A stretch of 64,000 nt of DNA, taken from NCBI RefSeq assembly GCF_900142525.1, contig NZ_FRBD01000012.1:1-64000 (forward strand). The letters run 5' to 3'. The notes under the pieces are model-generated. The model ran no database searches and was not told the origin of the DNA. It worked only from the letters and a program-made list of their open reading frames with translations. Below, piece by piece: positions 41,042-49,509 of this stretch. Made by a program: the position numbers and the translations under genes. Source of the stretch: Xylanibacter ruminicola. GTDB taxonomy: Bacteria; Bacteroidota; Bacteroidia; Bacteroidales; Bacteroidaceae. The stretch's first letter is position 1. Every line of letters starts with the position of its first letter.

Positions 41042-42913
41042 ATGAAGTATTATATGATTAAAAAGTTGTTTTTGGTAGCGATAGTCTTATTCAGTATGAT
41101 AGGCCAGGTGAAGGCCGCAGAGAAAGTGGTTGTTGCCTACGTGACGTCGTGGAGCAGCATCATGCCCGACCCATTTGTGATGACCCATATTAATTATGCA
41201 TTTGGGGGTGTGGGCAGCGACAATAAAGTGTACAGCGATGGTACCAGTCGTTTGAAAAATATTGTGAAACTGAAGGAGAAAAATCCCGAACTGAAGATAC
41301 TACTTTCTGTTGGTGGTTGGGGACGTGGCAAGTTCACACCCATGGCTGCTAATGAGAAGGCCCGCCAGATTTTTGCGGAGTCATGTGTGAAATTCTGTAG
41401 GGATTACAACCTCGATGGTATCGACATTGATTGGGAGTTTCCCGGCAATAACTCTAGTGGGGAGAAGTCGCCTAACGATGAGAAACAAAACTACACACTA
41501 CTGATGCGTGATCTCCGCGAAGCCTTGGGTGACAAGTTCTTGCTGACTATGGCCTCGTCGGCCGATCCAGGTTATTATGACTATAAGAGTTGTATCCAGT
41601 ATTTGGACTTCGTCAATGTGATGACTTATGATATGTCTGGTCCTCCCAACCATCATTCTGCCCTTTGTCGTGGTGGAGTTGTTGGTAATGGCTGGCTCGT
41701 TATGCACGAGAGTATCCAACGGCATCTGACGGCAGGCATTCCTGCTCACAAGCTGGTGATGGGACTCGCCTTCTATGGCAATAGTGGTGCGGGAAGTCAG
41801 ATATCTCTACAGGAGATTAAGAACGGCATTGCGAGCGGTAAGTGGATAGACCATTGGGATGATGTGGCTAAGGTTCCATATGTAACAGATGCGAGCGGAA
41901 AATTTGCCTATGGTTATGATGATGAGCGTTCACTCACCATCAAGTGCCAGTATATCCTTGACAACGACCTTGCTGGTGGTATGTATTGGGAATACAATAA
42001 TGATGATAATATCGGCACTGAGCGCACCACGGTTTTTGAAAAACTGATGGGTGGCATAGTGGAAAAGAAAGAGGTGAAAATCGGAGATTATCCCCTTGAT
42101 TATATCGGCCTGAATACCTATAGTGCCATTCTTGATATGGAGCAAGACTGTGTCTATACTATGAGTGGCGCAGAGGAACTTACCGATGGGAGTTGGTATT
42201 ACGACCCCGATTTCCTGAGGCCTGTCGATGGCGGCTATGGGTTCGTACCTATCACTGGTAGATACAAGATTACAGCCTTCTTCAATACTCACTATTTCCA
42301 GATCCTTCCCGTTGATGCTACAGGAAACCTACTTACGTATAGTAAGGAAGACGGAACAGGTGCAATATGGATGATCGGCAACGCCAATGTGGGCAAACCT
42401 GATATTGCTCATGCTGGCAATTGGGGAGCAAGCAATGGCTGGAACCCTACACCTGATATGTTTGTAGCTGTACCGCAGGTTGCCGACAAGATCTATCAAC
42501 TCACGCTCACCGTGGGACAGCAACTTGTAGCTACCGATGTTAATTTCAAGTTCTTTCATCAGCCAGGTTGGGGAAACAACAATAGCGATGAGTTTAACGT
42601 ACGCGATGGCTCTCACTACCATATTTCGACTACCAGCAATGTGTTCCGTATCGACAATGAGGAAAATGGAAATATAAAACTGGTTGAGGGCGCTAAGCTA
42701 ACGGATGGGGCAACATATGTGTTCACCATCGATTGCAGTGATCCTACAAGTGCAGTATTAATAGTTTCGGATGGAACCACGGGTGTTTCTGCTCCCTGGA
42801 ATTTCTACAGTCGTAATCAGTCATCAGGTATCTTCGACCTGCAAGGCCGACGTGTGGTGAACCCGTCAAGAGGTATCCATATCCAAAATGGACGTAAGTT
42901 TATGATAAAATGA
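41042..42913 (+). CDS. GH18 chitinase-like enzyme with SusF-like module and C-terminal tail
   Basis: A 623-residue protein. Signal peptide (MIKKLFLVAIVLFSM..VKA; Met5 at 41054 may be the true start) and GH18 barrel (about 25-340) with the full DxxDxDxE motif DGIDIDWEF (catalytic Glu132). A beta-rich region (about 355-590) resembles the binding domains of SusE/F-type proteins (TGRYKITAFFNTHYFQILPV, WGASNGWNPTPDMFVAV). The C-terminal tail FDLQGRRVVNPSRGIHIQNG is like that of the CotH protein at 17485. Endo-chitinase or endo-beta-N-acetylglucosaminidase activity is expected. Confidence 0.92.
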   Translation: MKYYMIKKLFLVAIVLFSMIGQVKAAEKVVVAYVTSWSSIMPDPFVMTHINYAFGGVGSDNKVYSDGTSRLKNIVKLKEKNPELKILLSVGGWGRGKFTPMAANEKARQIFAESCVKFCRDYNLDGIDIDWEFPGNNSSGEKSPNDEKQNYTLLMRDLREALGDKFLLTMASSADPGYYDYKSCIQYLDFVNVMTYDMSGPPNHHSALCRGGVVGNGWLVMHESIQRHLTAGIPAHKLVMGLAFYGNSGAGSQISLQEIKNGIASGKWIDHWDDVAKVPYVTDASGKFAYGYDDERSLTIKCQYILDNDLAGGMYWEYNNDDNIGTERTTVFEKLMGGIVEKKEVKIGDYPLDYIGLNTYSAILDMEQDCVYTMSGAEELTDGSWYYDPDFLRPVDGGYGFVPITGRYKITAFFNTHYFQILPVDATGNLLTYSKEDGTGAIWMIGNANVGKPDIAHAGNWGASNGWNPTPDMFVAVPQVADKIYQLTLTVGQQLVATDVNFKFFHQPGWGNNNSDEFNVRDGSHYHISTTSNVFRIDNEENGNIKLVEGAKLTDGATYVFTIDCSDPTSAVLIVSDGTTGVSAPWNFYSRNQSSGIFDLQGRRVVNPSRGIHIQNGRKFMIK

Positions 42914-42945
42914 AAACAAAAGTAGGAATATAAAAAAAAATAGTT

Positions 42946-42954
42946 TATCTTTGC
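42946..42954 (+). promoter_or_regulatory. internal -7 box before the GH18-ThuA gene
   Basis: TATCTTTGC matches TAnnTTTGC, 41 bases before the preferred ATG at 42987. The last enzyme of the locus can therefore be transcribed separately. Confidence 0.65.
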
Positions 42955-42986
42955 AGCAGATTATGAATCAAACAAATATCTCGAAT

Positions 42987-44705
42987 ATGAATAACAAAAT
43001 CAATAGGTTATTTCTGTTATTAGCTCTCCTTTGTTTATTTGTATCAGTCAACGGACAGAAAAAGGTTGTTGTTGCCTACGTAACATCATGGACTCAAACA
43101 ATCCCTGATCCAATGGTGATGACACATATTAATTATGCTTTTGGCTACGTTAACAAGACTTTTGATGGTATAGATATCGACAACGAAGCGCGTCTCAAGC
43201 AGATCGTTGCTTTGAAAAAGAAGAATCCTAAGCTGAAGGTTCTCCTATCTATTGGTGGATGGGGCAGTGGAAGATTTAGCGAAATGGCAGCAGCGAAAGA
43301 AAAGCGGATGGCATTTTCCTTAGATTGTCGTCGGGTAGTGGATAAATTTAAGTTGGATGGCATTGACATCGATTGGGAATATCCTACTCAGTCGTCTGCA
43401 GGTATATCATCTTCTCCTGAAGATACGCGCAACTTTACACATTTGATGCGTGATCTGAGAAATGAGCTGGGAGAGAAACTTTTGACATGTGCTACCGTTG
43501 CCAGTGCAGAGTATATTGACTTCCGCAGTTGCATCCAGTATATCGACATGGTCAATGTCATGTCGTACGATATGGGCAATCCGCCCTATCATCACTCTGC
43601 CTTATATCCTTCTGAAATTACCAACAGGATGACAACCTCTGCTGCTATCGAAGCCCATCTGAAGGCTGGCGTACAATGTGAAAAGCTGGTGATGGGAATG
43701 CCACTTTATGGCCGAGGCGTGCAGGGTTATACTACTGAGCCCGATAGTACAAAAGGTGTAACTGAATGTTGGCACGAACAGTCTATGGTGCCTTATCTGG
43801 TAAATTCGCAAGGAGAGTTTGTCATGGGCTATGAAAACGAGCGTTCCATTGGCATCAAGTGCCAGTATATCATCGACCACCGTTTGCATGGAGGTATGTA
43901 CTGGGAATATGGCGATGATAGACAAGAGAAATTGAGGAATGTTATTTGTGAGATACTGATGCATGGTGAGGCTGGCCCTTATACAGCTAATTACGTAGGT
44001 AATAAGGTCCGTTTCAATGTGTTACTTGTATGGGATCCTTCTGCTGAACCAGCCCATGTTGAGTTCGATAAGCAGGCCATACGTTTCTTTCATAAATTGT
44101 CTTATGGAGAAGGATTTACCTACGATGTACGTACCGATTGTCCCGCAAGTCTTGATACACTGAAGAAGTACGATGTGATGGTAATGTTGAACGCCTTGCC
44201 ATATAGTGAGTCTGCCCGTAAGGCTTTTCAAAGTTATATGGAGCAGGGTGGGGGCTGGCTAGGATTCCATGCTACAGGATATAATGATAGAAATACGCAT
44301 TGGCCATGGTTGAATGAGTTTTTGGGTTGTGGTCCTTTCTTAGCCAATAACTGGCCACCGCAGTCTGTACTCGTTGATGTCGAGACTCAGCAGAGTCCGG
44401 TTACACGTACCTTGCCAAAGTCTTTCGTTGCACCGTCAAGCGAGTTCTACCAGTTTTCCCCTTCACCTCGCGCAAATAAGGATGTTGAGGTTCTGGTAAG
44501 TATCTCACCAAAGAATTATCCCTTTGGTATCAAGGATATTGTTACGCATGGAGACTTCCCAATCGTGTGGACTAACAAGAAATATCGTATGGTCTATCTT
44601 AATATGGGACATGGTGACGAAGCTTTCATTGACGCTACCCAGAACCTGCTCTTTACAAATGCATTCCGATGGGTAGCCTTTAAAAATGACAAAATGACGC
44701 GATGA
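42987..44705 (+). CDS. GH18 enzyme fused to a C-terminal ThuA-like domain
   Basis: A 572-residue protein from the ATG at 42987, chosen because it starts a good signal peptide (MNNKINRLFLLLALLCLFV) and leaves a leader after the -7 box; the ATG at 42963 lies too close. GH18 barrel (about 24-320) with DGIDIDWEYP (catalytic Glu131). The second half (about 330-570) is a ThuA-like domain with GWLGFHATG and FPIVWTNKKYRMVYLNMGHGDE, the same family as the N-terminus of the GH9 at 20317. ThuA proteins are glutamine-amidotransferase-fold enzymes linked to sugar catabolism. Two different hydrolases fused to it in one locus imply that it acts on their product. Confidence 0.88.
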   Translation: MNNKINRLFLLLALLCLFVSVNGQKKVVVAYVTSWTQTIPDPMVMTHINYAFGYVNKTFDGIDIDNEARLKQIVALKKKNPKLKVLLSIGGWGSGRFSEMAAAKEKRMAFSLDCRRVVDKFKLDGIDIDWEYPTQSSAGISSSPEDTRNFTHLMRDLRNELGEKLLTCATVASAEYIDFRSCIQYIDMVNVMSYDMGNPPYHHSALYPSEITNRMTTSAAIEAHLKAGVQCEKLVMGMPLYGRGVQGYTTEPDSTKGVTECWHEQSMVPYLVNSQGEFVMGYENERSIGIKCQYIIDHRLHGGMYWEYGDDRQEKLRNVICEILMHGEAGPYTANYVGNKVRFNVLLVWDPSAEPAHVEFDKQAIRFFHKLSYGEGFTYDVRTDCPASLDTLKKYDVMVMLNALPYSESARKAFQSYMEQGGGWLGFHATGYNDRNTHWPWLNEFLGCGPFLANNWPPQSVLVDVETQQSPVTRTLPKSFVAPSSEFYQFSPSPRANKDVEVLVSISPKNYPFGIKDIVTHGDFPIVWTNKKYRMVYLNMGHGDEAFIDATQNLLFTNAFRWVAFKNDKMTR

Positions 44706-44719
44706 TTGTTATTTTACAC

Positions 44720-44737
44720 CTCTATATATAATCCACT
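44720..44737 (+). promoter_or_regulatory. distal operator-like site of GH3
   Basis: CTCTAT-N6-TCCACT, with TCCACT 123 bases before the -7 box at 44855. It matches the site at 9239-9256 in sequence and position. Confidence 0.65.
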
Positions 44738-44808
44738 TAAAGTGAAAACAACAAAGAATGTAATTGTCTGTATTTCAGTGATTTGGTTTGTTTGGCTTGC
44801 TTTTGTTG

Positions 44809-44825
44809 TCCACTTTTCTTTCTAT
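44809..44825 (+). promoter_or_regulatory. proximal operator-like site of GH3
   Basis: TCCACT-N6-TCTAT, 46 bases before the -7 box and 77 bases after the distal TCCACT, the same geometry as at 9328-9344. Confidence 0.65.
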
Positions 44826-44854
44826 ATGTAGTAAATGGGTGTTATTATTTTGTG

Positions 44855-44863
44855 TAATTTTGC
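44855..44863 (+). promoter_or_regulatory. -7 box of the GH3 gene
   Basis: TAATTTTGC, 23 bases before the ATG at 44886. Same box sequence as at 9374-9382. Confidence 0.75.
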
Positions 44864-44885
44864 ACCACGATAAATTTAAAGCCAG

Positions 44886-47105
44886 ATGATGAAAAAAATA
44901 ACTATTATGATGTCGTTTCTGATGCCGGTAATGGCGCAAGCCCAGACGACTCCTGTTTATCTCGACGAGTCGAAAAATATAGAGCAGCGCATTGACGATG
45001 CGCTGAGTCGCATGACTCTCGATGAGAAGATTGCCGTCATACACGCGCAGAGTAAATTTAGTAGTCCGGGCGTAAAGCGTCTTGGATTCCCCGATCTCTG
45101 GACTGATGATGGTCCTCACGGTGTTCGTCCCGATGTGTTGTGGGACGAGTGGGAGCAGGCTGGACAGACTAACGACTCGTGTGTGGCTTTCCCTGCGCTC
45201 ACCTGTCTGGCTGCTACATGGAACCCTCAGCTGGCACGCCTGTATGGCGAGAGTCTGGCTGAAGAGGCTCTGTATCGCAATAAGAATGTGATGTTGGGTC
45301 CTGGCGTCAATATCTATCGCACACCATTGGGCGGACGTAACTTTGAATATATGGGCGAAGACCCCTGGCTGGCATCGCGCATGGTGGTGCCTTACGTTCA
45401 GGGCCTGCAGTCAAAGGGCGTTGCTGCCTGCGTCAAGCACTATGCACTGAACAACGACGAGGAGTATCGTCATCAGGTCAACGTGGTTATTAGCGACCGC
45501 GCCCTGCACGAAATATACCTGCCAGCCTTCAAGGCTGCCGTGCAGGAGGGTGGGGCATGGTCCATCATGGGGGCCTACAACCTCTATCAGGGTGTGCACA
45601 ACTGCCACAATGCCACTATGCTCAATAAGATTCTGAAGAAGGACTGGGGCTTCGATGGCGTAGTCATCAGCGACTGGGGCGGCTGTCATGATACCGAGGA
45701 GGCCATCAAGAACGGACTCGACCTGGAGTTCGGATCGTGGACTGATGGACTCACCATGGGTGCCACCAATGCATACGACAATTATTATATGGCTTTGCCC
45801 TACAAGAAACTCATTCAGGAGGGCAAGTACACCACTAAGGAACTCGATGAGAAGGTTCGCCGCGTGCTGCGTTTGTTCTATCGCACCACCATGAACCGTC
45901 AGAAGCCTTACGGTTTCCTCTGCTCAGAGAGTCACTACGAGGCTGCACTCAAGATAGCTCAGGAGGGCATTGTGCTGCTCAAGAACGATGACAATCTATT
46001 ACCACTTAATATAAATAAAACAAAAAAGATTCTGGTTGTTGGCGAAAATGCCATAAAAATGATGACCGTCGGTGGAGGTTCTTCTTCGCTTAAAGCGCAG
46101 AAGGAAATCCTCCCCCTCGACGGTATCAGTGCCCGATTCGGTGGTGTGGATTACGCCCGTGGTTACGTGGGCGATACCGTTCAGAGCTATAATGGCGTAA
46201 AGGTTGGACGTTCGCTCTACGAGACTCGCACCCAGGCCGAACTCACTGCCGAGGCTGTTGAGAAGGCTAAGCAGGCCGATGTGGTTATTTTCGTGGGTGG
46301 ACTCAACAAGAGCGACCATCAGGACTGTGAGGGACATGATCGCCAGGGCTACGATCTGCCTTATGCCCAGAACGAGGTTATCGAGGCCATCCTCAAGGTA
46401 AACCCACGTCTGGTTTATGTAAACATTTCGGGTAACGGAGCTGCTCTTCCTTGGATCAATAAAGTGCCTGTTGTGGTTCAGGCTTGGTTCATCGGTAGTG
46501 AGGCAGGCGAGGCTATCGCATCGGTACTTGCTGGCGATGTGAATCCATCAGGTAAGCTGCCATTCACATGGTATGCTTCACTCAATCAGTGTGGTGCTCA
46601 CGCCACAGGCAGCTATCCCGGCACCTGGCGCGAGGATTATAAGATTATAGACGAAGAATATAAGGAAGGCATCTACGTGGGCTATCGCTACACCGATGCC
46701 AATGGTTTGAAGCCACTGTTTGCCTTTGGCCACGGTTTGAGTTATACCACCTTTAAGATGGGTAAGGCCGTAGCCGATAAACAGCAGATGGCTGCCGATG
46801 GCACCATCAGTTTCACTGTACCAGTCACTAATACAGGCAGTTGTGCAGGTAGTGAGACGGTTCAGCTTTATATCTCTGCTGTTAAGAGCAAGATCGATCG
46901 CCCTGTTAAGGAGCTGAAGGCCTTCCAGAAGGTTTATCTGCAACCAGGCGAGACTCAGAATGTAACACTCACCATCAATGCCGATGCGCTGAGTTATTAC
47001 GATGAGGCAACAAGCCAGTGGCGTGCCGACGCAGGTAAATACGAGGCACACCTTGGCACTGCATCCAACAAGCTCTCAACCAAATGCACATTCAGACTAG
47101 AATAA
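44886..47105 (+). CDS. GH3 beta-glucosidase
   Basis: A 739-residue protein. Signal peptide (ending MAQAQ), GH3 N-terminal barrel (KNIEQRIDDALSRMTLDEKIAVIHAQSKF, YMGEDPWLASRM, VAACVKHYALNNDE, nucleophile Asp263 in GVVISDWGG), GH3 C-terminal domain (EGIVLLKNDDNLLPL, GEAIASVLAGDVNPSGKLPFTW) and a fibronectin-III-like end. It likely hydrolyses beta-glucan oligosaccharides to glucose in the periplasm. Although it sits after the amino-sugar locus, its promoter matches that of the beta-glucan SusC, so it probably belongs to that regulon. The next genes run convergently. Confidence 0.92.
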   Translation: MMKKITIMMSFLMPVMAQAQTTPVYLDESKNIEQRIDDALSRMTLDEKIAVIHAQSKFSSPGVKRLGFPDLWTDDGPHGVRPDVLWDEWEQAGQTNDSCVAFPALTCLAATWNPQLARLYGESLAEEALYRNKNVMLGPGVNIYRTPLGGRNFEYMGEDPWLASRMVVPYVQGLQSKGVAACVKHYALNNDEEYRHQVNVVISDRALHEIYLPAFKAAVQEGGAWSIMGAYNLYQGVHNCHNATMLNKILKKDWGFDGVVISDWGGCHDTEEAIKNGLDLEFGSWTDGLTMGATNAYDNYYMALPYKKLIQEGKYTTKELDEKVRRVLRLFYRTTMNRQKPYGFLCSESHYEAALKIAQEGIVLLKNDDNLLPLNINKTKKILVVGENAIKMMTVGGGSSSLKAQKEILPLDGISARFGGVDYARGYVGDTVQSYNGVKVGRSLYETRTQAELTAEAVEKAKQADVVIFVGGLNKSDHQDCEGHDRQGYDLPYAQNEVIEAILKVNPRLVYVNISGNGAALPWINKVPVVVQAWFIGSEAGEAIASVLAGDVNPSGKLPFTWYASLNQCGAHATGSYPGTWREDYKIIDEEYKEGIYVGYRYTDANGLKPLFAFGHGLSYTTFKMGKAVADKQQMAADGTISFTVPVTNTGSCAGSETVQLYISAVKSKIDRPVKELKAFQKVYLQPGETQNVTLTINADALSYYDEATSQWRADAGKYEAHLGTASNKLSTKCTFRLE

Positions 47106-47205
47106 GGTTTCATACTCATACATAACAATTGTTTTAGGTACATACATAGTTGATATTAGTTAGTAATTAGTAGTTCAAAAGATTGATTTACCAGAAATAC
47201 ACGTA

Positions 47206-47237
47206 AAAAGGAGTTTGCAGTGATGCAAGCTCCTTTT
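47206..47237. terminator. bidirectional terminator between convergent genes
   Basis: AAAAGGAG-T-TTGCA (47206-47219) pairs with TGCAAGCTCCTTTT (47224-47237) with a 4-base loop. A-run on one side and T-run on the other serve both the GH3 gene and the minus-strand exporter operon. Confidence 0.85.
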
Positions 47238-47246
47238 GTTTGGTTG

Positions 47247-48098
47247 TTACGATGGTTTTGCCAATGTGACGATGGCAGTCATGCCAGGCATCAGATGCGG
47301 GTGAGGTGACAGTTGGGCTTCAAGATGCACCATGCCGTTTTTCTCTATCACCGGACTGATAGCCGTTACAACAGCCGAATGGCTTTCGGATGGATAGGCT
47401 ATCGAGACAACCTGGATCTTAGTACCAATCTGAAAATTCTGGAACTCGCTTTCCAGTACATCGAAACACACCTTCAGATGTTCTGTGTCAACCATATAGA
47501 AAAGAGGTGTACCTGGAGTGGCAGCACCATACAAGGCAGCTTCTATTCTGCTTACGGCACCAGAAATAGGAGCAGCGATGGTACAATAAGATAGCTGGTG
47601 CTCCAATTGCTGTAGCGAAGCTTTGGCGGTGTTATAGCCACTGTTGATACGAGCCTGGCGCTTGATATCGTCCGAAGCCTGTTCCAACTCATGGCGTTTG
47701 TAGCCCTGGCCCATCAGGATGGCCTGATATTGGTACTCGGCATGTTCCAGTTCGGCTTTACAGCGCACAATCTGGTCGTGCAGTGCAGCCTGACTGAGTC
47801 GCACCACTACCTGTCCCTTCTTAATTCGCTGACCCATCTCCACATTGAATGCCACTATCTGCTCATTGATTCTGCTGTAGACGGGCACCTCGGTTACAGC
47901 CTGTATGGTGCCTTTGCTCGAAAAGCCGTCGCGGTTGATGGCCTGTTGCAGACTCTTCGTACCTGCAGACTTGATATTGGCAACTGAATCCCCAGGATTA
48001 GTGCCAGCAGCCTCAGCCGAACGGTCAGCCTCTTTACTATGATTACTGCATGCTGCCGAAGCCAGCAATAATATGCATAATGACAGATATTTATTCAT
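47247..48098 (-). CDS. HlyD/RND-type adaptor lipoprotein of the peptide exporter
   Basis: A 283-residue protein with probable lipobox SAAC (Cys17), biotinyl-lipoyl-like halves (VPVYSRINEQIVAFNVEMGQ ... IAAPISGAVSRI), a coiled-coil hairpin between them (about 100-165) and a beta-barrel end (MPGMTAIVTLAKPS). It is a second periplasmic adaptor in the same operon as the HlyD at 53371, overlapping the TolC gene by eight bases. Probably bridges transporter and TolC channel. Last gene of the operon. Confidence 0.82.
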   Translation of the reverse strand: MNKYLSLCILLLASAACSNHSKEADRSAEAAGTNPGDSVANIKSAGTKSLQQAINRDGFSSKGTIQAVTEVPVYSRINEQIVAFNVEMGQRIKKGQVVVRLSQAALHDQIVRCKAELEHAEYQYQAILMGQGYKRHELEQASDDIKRQARINSGYNTAKASLQQLEHQLSYCTIAAPISGAVSRIEAALYGAATPGTPLFYMVDTEHLKVCFDVLESEFQNFQIGTKIQVVSIAYPSESHSAVVTAISPVIEKNGMVHLEAQLSPHPHLMPGMTAIVTLAKPS

Positions 48099-49509
48099 GT
48101 TGGGTAAGTGTAAGTAAATGATAATATGTGGTCCAATATTTCTCTAGCGCCGTAAGGTGCTGGTTATAGGCATTGTCACGTCGACTCTGTGCCAGCGAGT
48201 AGGTGTTGATGTCGCAGATACCATTGGCATAGTTCTCGGCATTCAGTTCAAACACTTCGTCTGCCATTTTTACGGCCTGATCCGTATGCTCCAGCAGTTG
48301 CTGATGTGATTGCAGGTTTTGGAGTGTGGTAAGCACATCCTCGCATAGAGCCCGCTCCACCTCGTCCAGGGCGCTTGTCTCGCGAGCCGTCCATGCTGTG
48401 GCAGCCTCGTAGCGTTTCTTGGCTGCACCGTGGTCCATCAGGGGCACACTTACAGTAACTGCTCCCAGCATGTAGAACTGCTGACTACGATAGGCCTCGC
48501 CTAGGTTACTACCTAGCTGCTGAAAACCCACGTTAACGTCCAGTCCCACGTTGATGCCCTTTTCGTTTTTCGCCTTTTGCTGCTGGTGGGCAGCCTCTAG
48601 CAGCAGAGCCTTCTGGTGCTGGAAAACGGGGCTGTTCGACTTGGCCAACTGCAATGCCACATCAGTAGTCATATCCAGTGGTCGGGGCGCGTCGGGCACG
48701 GTCATACGCAAGTTCAATTTGTCTACCTTGAGATACGATTTCAGTGCTTCGCGAGCAACTTGCTCTTCGTTTCTGGCGGTAAACAGCGCATTGCTGGCGT
48801 TTAATCGCTGTAACTCCAATGAGCGTAGTTCTGCCAGCGTCACCATGGCAATGCTGGCTTTCTCCTTGGCGATAGCATAAAGCGTGTCGGCTGTCTGCTT
48901 GTTGCGCTCACACATATCTAATATACCCTGTGCACATACCAGTCTGAAAAAACGTCGTGTGGCTTCTTCTGCTATCAGGTGCAGTTCGTAGCTATGTTGC
49001 TGTTGTGCAGCCTTCAGTCGTTGGTCTTCCACAAGCTTCTCCCAGCGGTAGGGGTTGTATCCTAGCAGTGACTGGCGGTATCCTAGCAGTATCGGGGTAG
49101 CCACGAAATCACGCGGATAGCTGTTCTTGTCGTTGGCAAAATATTCGCTCCACATGGCTTGTGAACCCATATAGGCCTCACCTCCCCAGTTCAGTACCTT
49201 TTGTGTCAGCTTTAGTTGTGCCGATGCCGACAGACGGTCGTAGTTTCGTAGATACACGTAGTTTCGCGTCGGGTCGCTTATCACTCGCGAGTAGTTTGGC
49301 ATAACATCCAAGTACACCTGAGGTTTGCGTAGCGCCTCGAACTCTTCGTATTGTGCCTTTCTAGAGTCATATTCATACCGGCTCTGGAAGGCGGTGATGG
49401 CGCTGTCTTGTGCCATGGCTATCACCTGCTGCAGACTCTGTGCGCGGCCGATGGCCTGGCAGCCCAGCAGCAGTATGATAACACCGGTATATCTTAATTT
49501 CTTCATCAT
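48091..49509 (-). CDS. TolC-like outer-membrane channel
   Basis: A 472-residue protein. Signal peptide (to GRAQ), then the two repeated long-helix segments of the outer-membrane efflux family (QVIAMAQDSAITAFQSRYEYDSRKA; ALLLEAAHQQQKAKNEKGINVGLDVNVGF) and FELNAENYANGICDINTYSLAQSRRDNAYNQH near the end. Its start overlaps the ABC stop by four bases. It completes a cell-envelope-spanning exporter for peptides. Confidence 0.9.
   Translation of the reverse strand: MMKKLRYTGVIILLLGCQAIGRAQSLQQVIAMAQDSAITAFQSRYEYDSRKAQYEEFEALRKPQVYLDVMPNYSRVISDPTRNYVYLRNYDRLSASAQLKLTQKVLNWGGEAYMGSQAMWSEYFANDKNSYPRDFVATPILLGYRQSLLGYNPYRWEKLVEDQRLKAAQQQHSYELHLIAEEATRRFFRLVCAQGILDMCERNKQTADTLYAIAKEKASIAMVTLAELRSLELQRLNASNALFTARNEEQVAREALKSYLKVDKLNLRMTVPDAPRPLDMTTDVALQLAKSNSPVFQHQKALLLEAAHQQQKAKNEKGINVGLDVNVGFQQLGSNLGEAYRSQQFYMLGAVTVSVPLMDHGAAKKRYEAATAWTARETSALDEVERALCEDVLTTLQNLQSHQQLLEHTDQAVKMADEVFELNAENYANGICDINTYSLAQSRRDNAYNQHLTALEKYWTTYYHLLTLTQHE

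Noticed and set aside
42951..42986. Upstream starts for the GH18-ThuA gene
   Set aside because: They overlap or abut the -7 box, and the ATG at 42987 begins a proper signal peptide.
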